A stretch of DNA of 64,000 nucleotides from Mesorhabditis belari (taxonomy: Eukaryota > Nematoda > Chromadorea > Rhabditida > Rhabditidae), in assembly GCA_958450365.1 (NCBI GenBank), contig CAUEEP010000753.1:739413-803412 (forward strand), read 5' to 3'. Every line of letters begins with the position of its first letter. Position 1 is the stretch's first letter. A model generated the notes under the pieces. It had not been told where the DNA came from, searched no databases, and saw only the letters and a program-made list of their open reading frames with translations. The translations under genes and the position numbers were made by a program. This document shows, piece by piece, positions 10,725 to 23,400 of this stretch.

Positions 10725-11850
10725 GCAAATTCGAAGGCATGGATGACCGGCGAATTATTTGAGAGTTCGATAGAATTCGAATTTGATCAAATTTAATTGG
10801 AAAATTTCTTTATTGGTTGTTTGTTGTTTATCGATAACTGTCCAGCCGATCCGAAGCTTAATTTATCAAACATTCAGCAATTCTTTGGTATTGGAACCAT
10901 ATTGGAACCGTATCCGAACTATATTGGAACCATATTGGAACTGTATCCGAACCATATTGGAACCATATTGGAACCAGATTAAAACCATATTGGAACCATA
11001 TTGGAACCGTATCCGAACTATATTGGAACTATATTGGAACTATTTGGAACCGTATCCGAACTATATTGGAACTATATTGGAACCATATTGGAACCGTATC
11101 CGAACCATATTGGAACCATATTGGAACCATATTGGAACCATATTGGAACCATATTGGAACCAAATTGGAACCATATTGGAACCGTATCCAAACCATATTG
11201 GAACCATATTGGAACCATATTGGAACCATATTGGAACCAAATTGGAACCATATTGGAACCGTATCCGAACTATATTGGAACTATATTGGAACTATATTGG
11301 AACCGTATCCGAACTATATTGGAACTATATTGGAACTATATTGGAACTATATTGGAACCATATTGGAACCGTATCCAAACCATATTGGAACCATATTGGA
11401 ACCATATTGGAACCATATTGGAACCATATTGGAACCATATTGGAACCATATTGGAACCGTATCCGAACTATATTGGAACCATATTGGAACCATATTGGAA
11501 CCGTATCCGAACTATATTGGAACCGTATCCGAACCATATTGGAACTATATTGGAACTATATTGGAACTATATTGGAACCAAATTGGAACCGTATCCGAAC
11601 TATATTGGAACCATATTGGAACCGTATCCGAACCATATTGGAACCATATTGGAACCGTATCCGAACTATATTGGAACCATATTGGAAGCAACTGCAACAA
11701 TCCAACCAATGGATATGGGAATCATAGAAAATTTGAAGGTCAATACCGAACGGGATTGTTGAAACAAAGAATTGTAGCTGTCGATGCAAAAGCCGAATTC
11801 GAATTTAATCTTTTTGATGCACTAGATTTACTGAAACTGTCCAAGACTCA
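10725..11850 (+). pseudogene. Broken pogo/Tigger-type DDE transposase split by a minisatellite
   Basis: Upstream of the array the frame reads WMTGELFE, then LLFIDNCPADPKLNLSNIQ. Downstream it reads ATIQPMDMGIIENLKV, then after a frameshift KAEFEFNLFDALDLL. These are the conserved DDE_1 blocks of Tigger transposases: the first-helix WMTxxLF, the DNCPAH block and the LQPMDQGIIxNLK block. The short segment that should join NIQ to the QPMD block (LPPNTTS in relatives) is replaced by 800 bp of GGAACCATATT repeat. The N-terminal part is missing and at least one stop and one frameshift are present. Confidence 0.82.
10889..11688 (-). repeat. GGTTCCAATAT minisatellite, locus 2 (inverted)
   Basis: About 70 units of ATTGGAACCAT with CGTATCCGAAC variants, lying inside the Tigger relic. 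It has the same family as 8273-8781 on the opposite strand. Confidence 0.95.
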
Positions 11851-11944
11851 GTGCCTATTTCATGGCCCAGTTACAGTAACCCAAAACCGGTTGATGGCTA
11901 GACTTGCATTCTATTGGGTGACTTTGCAGGCTGACATTTGACTA

Positions 11945-12469
11945 GATTTAGTGACAAAGTCAAATGGCTCAGCCAAACTTGTCAAAAACTATCATTCAGT
12001 GAATGACTCTATCAAATTTCCCCTCTTTCCCCGCCCGTAATCAGCTGTGGCGTGTAGTCAATGACTGACAGAAAAAAGAGAGGCGAGAGAACGAGAAAAA
12101 AACGAGAACACTTCGCTTTCCCTGTGATTCATCGATTTGACTGGTTAGGATTGCAAAATTGCACTTTTTTTTTCGATTACTCACCATCTTAATCCATCAA
12201 AACAACAATTCTTACATTTTCTTGAAAAGTTTTCATTGTAACAGCTGTTTTGCTCTCGCAAAAGTGTTTTGATTTATAGAAACTTTCATTGTTTAAAGAT
12301 ATTCAGCTGAAAAGCAAAACAATTTCCATTGTAACGGCTGTTTTAAAGTGTTTTGCTTTATAGAAACTTTCTTAATTAAAGATATTCAGCTGAAAAGCTG
12401 TAAAACATTGCTGTTGTTTAAAATGACTATATAACCCATCTTCATCAAATTTACTCATTCTTTTAGACT
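11945..12469. other. Non-coding spacer with a short direct duplication
   Basis: Two imperfect copies of a ~90-bp unit containing TTTATAGAAACTTTC and GATATTCAGCTGAAAAGC lie at about 12232-12410. No gene is seen. Confidence 0.5.
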
Positions 12470-12645
12470 AATTTACGCCATTTTATTTACGAAACTCGCC
12501 ATAACTTTCTTCTAAGTCGGCCAATCTTTATGATTTTGATGTCATTTTGTAGATCTCAATAATTGCAACAATATGACATCAAAATCAGATAGATTGGCCG
12601 ACTTAAAAGAAAGTTATGGCGAGCTGCGTAAATAAAATGGCGAAA
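12470..12645. mobile_element. Short foldback MITE
   Basis: Arms of about 75-80 bp with GCCATAACTTTCTTCTAAGT at one side and its complement at the other, around a ~25-bp centre. Related half or whole copies lie at 44878-44965 and 57760-57880. Confidence 0.8.
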
Positions 12646-13017
12646 ATTAACCTATGCCCATTCTTTTTATCATTTACCTCCTTTTAAAAACGCATTTTCT
12701 GGTACTTTAGTGGTTTGATCGTTTTTATTTGACTAATCTTTTAGTTTTGAAGGCCTTTTGTAACAAAATGCAACTTTTTGCAACTAAATTTCACGGTCCA
12801 GACTAAGATTTTGTTGAGCCATAGCTTATTTTGTTTCCGGCAGCTCCGTGATGCCAAAAAAGCAAAAATTCTTTGCTGGAAAGCATCATTTGAGGGTTTA
12901 TTTTACGGCCCAAATTTTATACAACAAAATTGGAAGTTTTTATTTAATTTAGAAGTAAACAAGATCATTTTTAATACGTTCTCCCAACTGAAACTTGTTG
13001 TTTTTAATGAAAAATCG

Positions 13018-13056
13018 TTTTGCACAGCCTAAAAAAGATTTTTAGGCTGTGCAAAG
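13018..13056. repeat. Perfect 17-bp hairpin
   Basis: TTTGCACAGCCTAAAAA is followed after 3 bases by its exact reverse complement. It lies upstream of vps-28, between 12650 and 13370, where otherwise only a short direct duplication (13145-13290) is visible. Confidence 0.8.
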
Positions 13057-13373
13057 ACGGTTGTATTCACTATTGAATCAATACCTGAAAGTAGAAGCCT
13101 TACCTCTAGTCCTTTAAATGCAATTTCATCCGAACCGTAAAGTAAAACCCGTAAATGATGCTTTAGGGAGCTTTTGAAAGAAGAACTAGGCTTAATTTTA
13201 TGTTTTTTTGAGCTGTTAAAGTCTTTGAGCCGTAAATGATGCTTTAGGAAGCTTTTGAAAGAAGAACTAGGCTTAATTTTATGTTTTTTGAACTGTTTTT
13301 AGCTCAATTTAGCTCTTTTTTCTGTTTTTTATAAAATAAGATCCAATCATCCAATCTTTCACGTTACTAATTT

Positions 13374-13385
13374 CTTTATTTCCAG
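13374..13385 (+). promoter_or_regulatory. Probable trans-splice acceptor of vps-28
   Basis: TCTTTATTTCCAG ends at 13385, 12 nt before the ATG, with no upstream exon apparent. Confidence 0.55.
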
Positions 13386-13397
13386 GTAGCAATTGCC

Positions 13398-14021
13398 ATG
13401 AACAACCCGAATCTGCTTCGCGAGGTGCGCTTGTGGGAGAACAATTCGGAGAGGGAACAAGTCGAGAATATGGGCGAGCTGTTTGCTGTGTTGAATGCGT
13501 TAGAATGCCTCGAGAAAATGTTCGTCAAGGATTTCGTCACCGCTGATGAGTACAAAACGGAATGCTTCAAACTGTTGGATCAATACAAAGTGGCGATGCG
13601 ACTCGTTGGCGGTGCGGATGTGGTGACTTTTGCGAACAAATATCGTCTACAAGTGCCAGCCGCGTTGGAAAGGATTCGCGAGGGACGACCGGTTGTTGTA
13701 AAAGATGATAAGGGGAATTTGCTGAAGAATGTCGCGAGTATCGTCGAAGTGTTTATCACCGTTTTCGATCATTTAAAGTTGGATCAACGGGCTGTTGACG
13801 AGCTATTCCCGTCGTTGAACGATCTCTACACGATGATTTGTGCGGTCAGTCGTTTACCCGATGACTTCGATGCGAAGTTGAAGGTGAAAAAGTGGCATGA
13901 CGAGTTGTCGAAGAAAGCGGCAGCGGATCAATTGAGCGAAGATGACGCAAGGCAAATGCTTTTTGAATTAGAAGGAGCCTATTCGTCGTTTTTGAACTTT
14001 TTGCATAGTCAACAAGGATAA
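13398..14021 (+). CDS. vps-28: VPS28, ESCRT-I subunit, 207 residues
   Basis: Subunit of the endosomal ESCRT-I complex, which sorts ubiquitinated cargo into multivesicular bodies; VPS28 binds TSG101/VPS23 through its N-terminal core and ESCRT-II (VPS36) through a C-terminal four-helix bundle. The single-exon frame begins MNNPNLLREVRLWENNSERE, the typical N-terminal NLxxEVxL(W/Y)xNxxERE pattern. It keeps the mid-region ADVVTFANKYRLQVPAALER (family: FxxxYxLxCPxAxxRI) and ends in the helical LPDDFDAKLKVKKWHDEL-like bundle. Length fits the family (about 210-220). It has no introns, unlike both neighbours. The 3' UTR runs about 330 nt to an AATAAA that almost touches the acceptor of the downstream myosin gene. 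Confidence 0.95.
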   Translation: MNNPNLLREVRLWENNSEREQVENMGELFAVLNALECLEKMFVKDFVTADEYKTECFKLLDQYKVAMRLVGGADVVTFANKYRLQVPAALERIREGRPVVVKDDKGNLLKNVASIVEVFITVFDHLKLDQRAVDELFPSLNDLYTMICAVSRLPDDFDAKLKVKKWHDELSKKAAADQLSEDDARQMLFELEGAYSSFLNFLHSQQG

Positions 14022-14353
14022 TTCTACTTGGCAACAAGGATAATTCTACAACAAGGATAATTCTACAAGCTTTATTTGGCACTCCGGATTCATTGTCGAC
14101 GATATAATGATGCCAAATAATATAATGATGCTACGATATTATTCAAAACTTGTCAAATATCTTATTTTCAATCTTCTACGTGCTCTTGCTATGTATATTC
14201 ATCGTAGTTCGGTAATGTCATTTTTCATTTTTGTCGTTTTTCAAGAGCTTTTCATTGCAGATTTATGTAAACATCTTTTCTTCATTTCCAAGCCAGTGTT
14301 CGTCTTTTTCGCGTTACAAATCTTTTACAATTTTATAAACTTTAATCATTGTG

Positions 14354-14365
14354 AATAAAATTCAG
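14354..14365 (+). promoter_or_regulatory. vps-28 poly(A) signal abutting the myosin trans-splice acceptor
   Basis: AATAAA (14354-14359) is followed at once by AATTCAG, whose AG ends at 14365. The downstream exon runs 14366-14413. The zero-distance layout resembles SL1-type operons, in which the upstream 3' end and downstream trans-splice site coincide; this is inference from spacing only. Confidence 0.5.
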
Positions 14366-14410
14366 GCGATCAAGTATCGGATTCGAGCTGGCTCGTGAAA
14401 CGTCACAAAA

Positions 14411-17400
14411 ATGGTGAGGTTTAAGGTTTAAAAGATGAATAATTAATGGATAATGAGAGATAAATGGATAACTACAATGATAAGTGTCGATTTTTGATAT
14501 CCGTTTCGTTCCGATTGATAAAAATCCGTTCAGGCGCATCACTGGCAGTCGAATGTTAACTTTAAACATGTCGGCGTCGATGATATGGTTTTGCTGAGTC
14601 GATTGTCGGGTAAATTTACGCTACTTTGTTACTTAAGTACTTGCTTGTTTGTTACTTAAGTACTTAAGTACCATGTTTAGAACTTTTTAGTAAGTTTGAA
14701 GTGACCACGAAAACTATAGAGCTTTTAAGTGAGCTTATGGTGTAGAAATTGTGTGTAAATTGTGAAATTTAGTGTAAATTATGAAATTTAGTAGAAATTT
14801 GGTAGAAATTTAGTAGCAATTCTTTAGAAATTCTTTAGAATTAAGCTTTAACACGGTTTAGAACCGTGTTAAAGCTTTGCAAAGCTTGTTTAAGCGTAGA
14901 TCATGTGCAAATTTTGCATTCAAGCCTTTTTATTGATATTTTCATTTTTAAGGCTTGAGTTGATAAATTTAAAACCTGTACTTTAAAATTCACTTTGTTT
15001 GGCTTTCAGAAGACTCGATCACCGATAATTTGAAGAAACGCTTCCACGCCAATGAGATTTTTGTGAGTTTTTGGAGAAAACTCGATATCGAGCAAGGCTT
15101 TTACTTTTTAATTCACGAATTTTTAGACATACATCGGTCCGGTGTTGATCTCAGTGAATCCTTTTAAGCAAATGCCCTATTTCACCGAGAAGGAAATGGA
15201 TTTGTATCAGGTTTGTTTGTGTTTGTGTAAAATTAATCGATTGACGATATTTTTAGAGTGTTTTGAACAAGTTATCACTTTGTATTTTACCCCTTTCTTC
15301 ACTTTCAAGCTTAGCAACACTTCAGAGGCAAAATTTAGCACCTAGCTTATCAAAATATCAATAAAAGTTGTTCAAAGCTTTCGAAAAATAGATTCATCAT
15401 GTCAGCAATTGGCAATAGATTCATCATGTGTTGATTACCCTAGAAAAAGTAAAATAACCTTTGGTAAAACAGTTAAAAAATACAATCTGGCCAAGTCGGG
15501 GTCAAAGTACCGCCCTGAATTTTATTAGTATTAGTATTAGTTTGTTGAACTCTACAATTCGATAAGTTCATCCAATGCAAACATTGAGTTTAGATGAATT
15601 TATATCGAATTCTAGAGTGTAAATTCAATTATCAAACTTTTCAGGGAGCCACACAATACGAGAATCCGCCTCACATTTATGCGCTAGCCGATAATATGTT
15701 CAGGTTGGTTTTTGGTTAGTTTTTGTCAAAACTGCCATTAATGAAATGAATCGCTCGGATTTTAGGTTTAAATTTAGATTTAGATTTAGATTTCGATTTA
15801 GATTTCGATTTAGGTTTAGATTTAGATTTAGATTTAGATTTAGATTTAGTTTTAGATTTGAATTTAGATTTAGATTTAGATTTAGTTTTAGATTTAGATT
15901 TAGATTTAGATTTGAATTTAGATTTAGGTTTAGATTTAGGTTTAGATTTAGATTTGGGTTTAAATTTAGATTTGGATTTAGATTTAGATTTAGTTTTAGA
16001 TTTAGATTTAGATTTAGATTTAAAAAGATAGGGTACCGTAGCGTTTTTTAGAAAACTTTCGCTTGATAAAGATTAAAACATTTTTAGAAACATGCTGATC
16101 GATCAAGAGAGTCAATGTGTGATCATTTCCGGAGAATCGGGAGCCGGGAAAACGGTCGCCGCCAAGTACATCATGAACTATATCAGTCGGATATCGGGTG
16201 GCGGGAAAGCTGTACAGGTTAGATAAATTTACTTGATTTATTTTCATCAAGTAATGCAGTAGTGATCAAGTAGTGTAATGGATACCGTATTTATTCGAAT
16301 AAAAGCACATATGCTTTGATTTTTCAATTTTTTCCAAAATCGACCGACCAGAAAAGTCGATATGCTATAAGACGAAAAGCTGACCGTACTCCGGCAGCTT
16401 TACAGTTTATAAACAAGACAATCGGACTACGGTAGCTCTTCTCTGAAAAGCAAATTTTAGCAAAATGCTACAGAGATCAATACTGTACTATATAAATGAC
16501 ATTATTTTATTATTTTATAGCCAATATCCCGTTTAGAGTGTACAGGTAAATGAAGTGTTTGTAAATGTTGTGTTGGTGATAAAAAAACGTTTCTGGCTTG
16601 TAACTTTTTGAGGATTCGCTTTTTTTAGCACTTCTTTACCTGAATATCTTATTTTAAAGGCTAAATTTTTATTTCAGCACTTCTTTAGCTGAATATCTTC
16701 ATTTTTTGAGGTCAAATTTCGATTTCAGCATGTAAAAGACGTGATCCTTCAATCGAATCCACTCTTAGAGGCATTCGGGAACAGGTGCGTAAAGTTTGCG
16801 CATAATAGAAAACAAATTGGGCTTTACTTTTTCGGTCCTCAACTTTCTATCGTAATCGTTTTCGATTTTGCATTTAGCATGCATTTCGATTTTGCTGATT
16901 TGAGCAATGCAAATGATTTCGAATCTTTTTTAGTGCCACAATTCGCAACTGGAACTCGTCCCGTTTCGGCAAATATGTTGAGATTGTTTTCAGCGTCGGT
17001 GGGCAACCGATCGGAGGGAAAGTGAGTGAAAATAGGAAATTAAATGGCAATTTTAGAAATAATGAGAGCACAGCAAGACAATCTTTACAAAAACTATCGT
17101 AATCTAGCCATTTTTCAATTACTGCCTTTCGGCGTGGTCGGTTCAACCAGATATGAAAACTCAATATAGCTCCGCAAAGGTCAATGATCCTACCAGACTG
17201 CTAGCTCAGGTTAAAGACTAAGCCATGCTTATCTTAGTTCAGATATCTGGTTGATCCTTCCGAACTGCTAGCTAAGGCTAAAGACTAAGCCATGCTTATC
17301 TTAGTTCAGATATCTGGTTGATCCTTCCAGATCCCACCTTTTGCCAAAAATTGCTGAAACTTTTGAAACATTTTTCACGAAAACCAGGGCTCATGGGAAA

Positions 17401-20400
17401 AAAATAAAACAAAAATACGTGTTTCTTAGAATTCTATGATGGCGTTTTGTAGTTAGGTCCAGTTTCGAAAATCGGTGGAAAATTGAAACATTTCCTTAGT
17501 CAGTTTAGCTTTGTGGCATCTGTTTTTAACTCAAAGAAATCCCGATGGAGTTTTCTAAAAACAAATACTCTTCTTGGAAGGGTTCTGAGCCAAAAAAAAA
17601 ACAATTTCAGCTCTCGAATTTCCTTCTCGAAAAGTCACGGGTCGTCTCGCAGAATAAAGGCGATCGAAATTTCCATATTTTCTATCAATTGCTCTCGGGA
17701 GCCGATCAGAATTTGAGAAGTGAGTCTTTTACAGTCTTTTAGTCTTTTACAGTCTTTTAGTCTTTTACAGTCTTTTAGTCTTTGACAAATTCAAAGTCCA
17801 ATTGGACTCTTTTTTTTTTTCCGCCAAACCCACTTTTCCCGGGCACAAATTTGAGCTCACTTTTCAAGAATTGAGAAGTAAACTAGCCTAGTTAACGAAA
17901 AAAAAACAATAAAAAACAATTGGTTTGCTTCTCTAAATCTCTAATATTATCGAAAGTTTATTTTTAAAACATCGAATTTCTTTCAGAAAATCTTGGCATC
18001 GGTGAGCTTTCGTATTACAATTATCTCAATCAAAGTGGTGTGATGAAAGCGCATGACACGGATGATGCAAAGGAATTTCAAAGCACTTTGGTTTGAATTT
18101 AAAAATTCAATTTCAAAATCTCAAAAATTTTCCCAATTTTTTTTTTTTTTTGCAGAAATTTTTTTGCAAAATTTTTAAACTAAATTTTTTTTTGCAAATT
18201 AATATAAACAAGTATTCTTTCAAAAAAGTTTTTGTTAACTTTAAATGAATGAAAAATCATTTCAGCATGCGATGAAAGTGATCGGCATCAACGAAGAGCA
18301 ACAATTGGACATTATGCGATTGGTGAGCTCAGGGGGAAATCAATAATTTCAACTATCAAATTTCAAACACAATCAAAATCAATCAAAAACACAAAAAGAA
18401 TGGAAATCCTTATTTTAAACACAAAAAAAACAAACAGAAAAGCAATCAAAATTCTCTTTTTTTTTTAAAGAAATCCTCTCGATTTTCATTGAGAAAGTTG
18501 AGTTTTTCGAGAAAATTTGCTCAAAAAACTGCTAGTGAACCTGAAATTAGTTCAAAATTGAAATTTGATTGAATTTAAAATTTAAAAGTTTTAAAAAAAC
18601 TGTTTTAGTTTTATAAAAACGAAAAAAAATCCATCAAAATAGGAAAAAAAAATCGAAAAAACAGAAAAAACCGAAAAAAAACCCTTTTCCCAAAAATTTC
18701 CAAAGAGAAAAGGGCCGTGGCAGCCGGGGAGAGTCAAGACCCCTTTTCCCAGACCCCTCCACCGCAGCCGCATTAGCTCAGTTGGTAGAGCGTCAGACTT
18801 TTAATCTGAATGTCAGGGGTTCGAGCCCCCTATGCGGCTAATCATTTTTGAATTTCTCTTTTTTTTATGAAATTCTTTGCTAGGGTTCTTGACGGGTTTA
18901 CACGAAGACTTTTCGGTTTTTTTTCGTTTTAGCTCGTTTTAATGGGTGGAATTGGTTTCTAGCAGTTTTTGGGTGAAAATTGGCTCTCTATCGGACAATA
19001 TGAGTCGGGGGGGGGGTGTTGGTGTGTAACATCCCAAAAGAAACATTAAACCTACCAATCCATTACATGATATCCAACTAACCGAACCTGAAAGTTTCAT
19101 TAAAATCCGTCTACTCAAAAAGAAGTATCATACGGTGAGCAGGTTTCAGCAATTTTACCGAAGCTAGGATTCGATGCCGCATTCTTAAGCAGTAATTGTC
19201 CTTAGAGGCAAGTAACAACCCAGTAACAAAAGACTCAGTTGTTCAAAAGTCCCTAAAACAAAAATCGCCTTTCCCAAATATATAAAACCCTTTTCCCGGT
19301 CCCCCCTCGCAGCCGCATGGGCTCGTTGGGGGTCAGACTTTAAACGGAAGGGTATTGAATGTTCGCGGGACTTTCGCGGGACCGGGGTCGAACCCGGATC
19401 TTGTAGGCTTTAGGCGAGCGCCTTCCCGACTGCACCATGACCACATAGCTAGCAAGCGAGAAAAACTCGCTGTTAAGCCTTGCTTTTAGGCCTCACTGTT
19501 ATAAAACGTTAGTCCATTCCCTTCCCCAACCTCAAAACCCCTTTTTCCGATCGCCCTCCCACAGCCGCATTAGCTCAGTTGGTAGAGCGTCAGACTTTTA
19601 AACGGAAGGGCAATCTGAATGTCAGGGGTTCGAGCCCCCTATGCGGCTAATCATTTTTTGCGTTTTGTTTTTCGATTTTCCTTTCGGCGAATTGTTTCCA
19701 TGGGTTTCGCGACGGGTTTTCTAGCGAATTTTTGGTTTTAAGGGGTTTTAACGGGGGTTTTGAAAGGTTTTTAGAGGTCTTAGGACATGTAAATCTATTC
19801 AGGATGTAAAAAATAAAGTAAAGTCAAGTAAATAAAGTAAAATAAAGTAAATTAAAGTAAATTAAAGTAAAATAAAGTAAATTAAAGTAAAATAAAGTAA
19901 ATTCAAAGTAAAATAAAGTAAATTAAAGTAAATTAAAGTAAATTAAAGTAAAATAAAGTAAATTAAAGTAAAAGAAAGTAAAAGAAAGTAAATTAAAGTA
20001 AATTAGAAAGTAAATTAAAGTAAATTAAAGTAAATTAAAGTAAAATAAAGTAAATTAAAGTAAAATTAAAGTAAAATAAAGTAAAATCAAGTAAAATAAA
20101 GTAAATTCAAAGAATATAAAGAAATTCAAAGAAAATAAAGTAAAAGTACAAGTTTTCCTAGGTTTCCGCCGTGTTACACGTGGGAAATATCACTTTCCGA
20201 GAAGAGGGAAACTATGCGGCGATTGAAAGCGATGATTGTAAGTTGTTGTAAGACGATTTTTGATTCTTTTCTAGATTTAATAAAAATAATAATAATAAAT
20301 TGCTTTAACCCATTCGAAACTTCTGCAGCGAATAATCGCTGCAACAAAAACTCAGGAACGGACCGCTGCAGCGAATAATCGCTGCAACAAAAACTCAGCA

Positions 20401-23400
20401 ACGGATCGCTGCAGCGGTCCGTTCCGAAACTTCGAATAATCGCTGCAGCGAATAATCGCTGTCAGCTGAGCTGTCAGATCAACAAGTTTTTATAAGATCT
20501 AGATAGCTTAGAATGTTAGCTTTCAGAAAAGATTTATTTCGTCAAAAGTTATCAACAAAAAACATTTCTAAAATCGGGTTGCAACAATGGTGAAAACCTT
20601 TTACTCCCGATTAATTGGAAAGAGGTTAATTGGAACCAATTTTGGTTCACTTTCAAGTTAAATTTGAGAGTGAAAACACGTGTTTTTCGTAAGAAATCTA
20701 TGGAATCTAGGAAAAGGAATGAAAAGGAATGAAAAGGAAGGAAAAGACTTTCTGGAGAGCTTAACCCATTCGAAACTTCTGCAGCCAGCGAACTAATCGC
20801 TGCAGCCAAAACTCAGCAACGGACCGCTAATTGAGCTATTTTCATTCAATTAATTGCTTTTTTTCAGCATTACATGTATATTCCAATTGTAGCAGATCTA
20901 CAGAATTACGTGGGCAAAAAAAGATTTTTCATATTTACCCGGAATCAATGCAGTCTCTGGTTTTGCATTGAAATGTTCCATAGTAGCTCTAAACTTATAA
21001 AGCCGATCTCCTGCAGGATCCAGTTCATTATCACAAAAACGCAGATTTCGAAGAATAGATTCAAATTTTGCTCTTGACATAATGTGGGACATGTGGGAAA
21101 ATCCTCCTAATCTAGGCCTGCTCCACTCCAGTAGTCACGAATCCTCGGTAATTTGACGATTCCCATTTATATTATATATTCATCCTTTATTCAGGAGATG
21201 AAATAAAGCGTAATCAATCAGCAACAACACACATAAATACAAAGGAGATATTTTACTCGGCGTGTGGAGGGAGAAAGAAGATAGGGTCGGGGGAGGGGTA
21301 GGGAGGGGGTTGGTGGGGGGGGGGAGGGGGGCCCGGGAAGTTACAGAGCCAGGAAGAGCTTGAAAGATTTTGCATCGAAATTCTGCCAGTTTGTTTTCCT
21401 TTTTATTAGATTCGCCTACTAAAATATTGTCGTCGATAATAAGTCGACGTCGTCGTCGTCGTCGATCCAAGCAAACCGCTGTTGTTTATCTCAAAGAGGT
21501 GCAAGGTGACGAAAACGAGGAAACACACGACGAGAAGGAGAATAAGAAAAAACATGATTGGGGCTTCCACCTATCCTCGTTCAAAATCGGAGGAGGCAGA
21601 AGGTCGACCGAAGGAGAAGAGCCCTATCCAATCGTTTCTAAACCTTATGAAGGCTCACTCGACTCTGTGGATCGTGAGAACGATCTCGAGAGACTTCCAT
21701 TTGAGACCGAGCCAGCAACCGACAACACCGAAGTCGTTGCTGTGCCCAGTGGTGAGGAAGTGGAAATGACGCGAACGGCTGTCGTTTACCTCAAAGAGGT
21801 GCAAGGTGAAGAAAACGAGGAACTTGACTCCAGTCGTCACGAATCCTCGGTAATCCAAATTCTTACATGATATCCAACTAAGACAATCCGAAAGTTTCAT
21901 CAAAATCCGTCTACTCAAAAAGAAGTTAATAGGGCGAACAGGTTCCAGGCAATTCTTCCAACAACCAAAAAGGGAAAACATTAAAACCTGTTCAATCCAA
22001 ATTCTTACATGATATCCAACTAAGACAATCCGAAAGTTTTATTAAAATCCGTCTACTCAAAAAGAAGTTAATAGGGTGAACAGGTTCCAGGCAATTCTTC
22101 CAACAACCAAAAAGGGAAAACATTAAAACCTGTTCAATCCAAATTCTTACATGATATCCAACTAAGACAATCCGAAAGTTTTATTAAAATCCGTCTACTC
22201 AAAAAGAAGTTAATAGGGCGAACAGGTTCCAGGCAATTCTTCCAACAACCAAAAAGGGAAAACATTAAAACCTGTTCAATCCAAATTCTTACATGATATC
22301 CAACTAAGACAATCCGAAAGTTTTATTAAAATCCGTCTACTCAAAAAGAAGTTAATAGGGTGAACAGGTTTCAGTAATTTTCCCATTTGAAGATACAGAG
22401 CCAGGAAGAGCTTGAAAGATTTTGCATCGAAATCCTGGCAGTTTGTTTTGCGTTTTTTTCATGTTTATTAGATTCGCCTACTAAAATATTGCTTAATTTG
22501 TCGTCGATAAAATAAGAATAATAATCGATAGGATCTTGAAAAGTATTGAAGTCAAATCGAAATCGTTCTTCATCAAAAAATAAATGGCGTAGGAGACTCT
22601 CGTACATCTTTCCAACGATAAATAAACTGCTTCGGAGTCAAAAATGCCAAAAAAAAAGGGCTTGGTCCGTAGACGAAAAAAAAAGGAAAAAACGCTGCGG
22701 TTTCGAATGGGTTAATAATAAATTAGCTAATCGATTAGCTAAGGCTTAGATGTTTTAAAGTCTTTTTGCTCAAAATAAACCGTATTTCTTTGAATACGTC
22801 GGCGCGGGTTAGTCGTGGGTTCGACTCCCATGGGTTCCCCTCCGAGCGCCCCAGCCCGGCCATCGGAGTATCATCGGCTACGACAACTACACTTCTGCCT
22901 CAGTAAATATGGAAGCGGGTTGTGATCTGCGCTAAGTGCGAAGACAGATCAAATCATTATTATTATTATTGGGTTGATGCATAATTATCCGGACTTCTTT
23001 TATAAATGATTTTATTTAACAAAAAAATAACATAAATAGTTAGAAAAATATGTTTAATTGATTATTCTGGAGCATATTCACCGCCTACATCAATAACTGA
23101 TTGCCATTTGCTTGGAAGACGATCGATTCCACGAGCGAAGAATAAACGATCTTTGGAGGCAATCCACGCTTTAACATCGTCTATCAAGTCATCCAAATCG
23201 TTGTAGATCTTATTTGTTTGCCAATTTTTGAGCGATCGATTGACGTGGTAGTCCGTTGGGGCTTCTCCAGTTCTTTGAGATCGCGAAACGACTCTGCGGC
23301 AGACCATCCCTTTTCGAAGTGGTAGAGCATGATATGGCGAAGATGGATATGATTGTCGACACGCATTTTGTTCACTAAAGAATAACGAATATTTAAAAAA

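Noticed and set aside
10783..11941. Frames of 314, 291 and 253 codons rich in EPYWN
   Set aside because: Repeat translations running through the Tigger relic; the flanking transposase blocks are explained separately.
17545..17742. Extended 65-77 codon frames around exon 9
   Set aside because: Only 17611-17719 matches the motor; the rest is intron on each side of clear splice sites.
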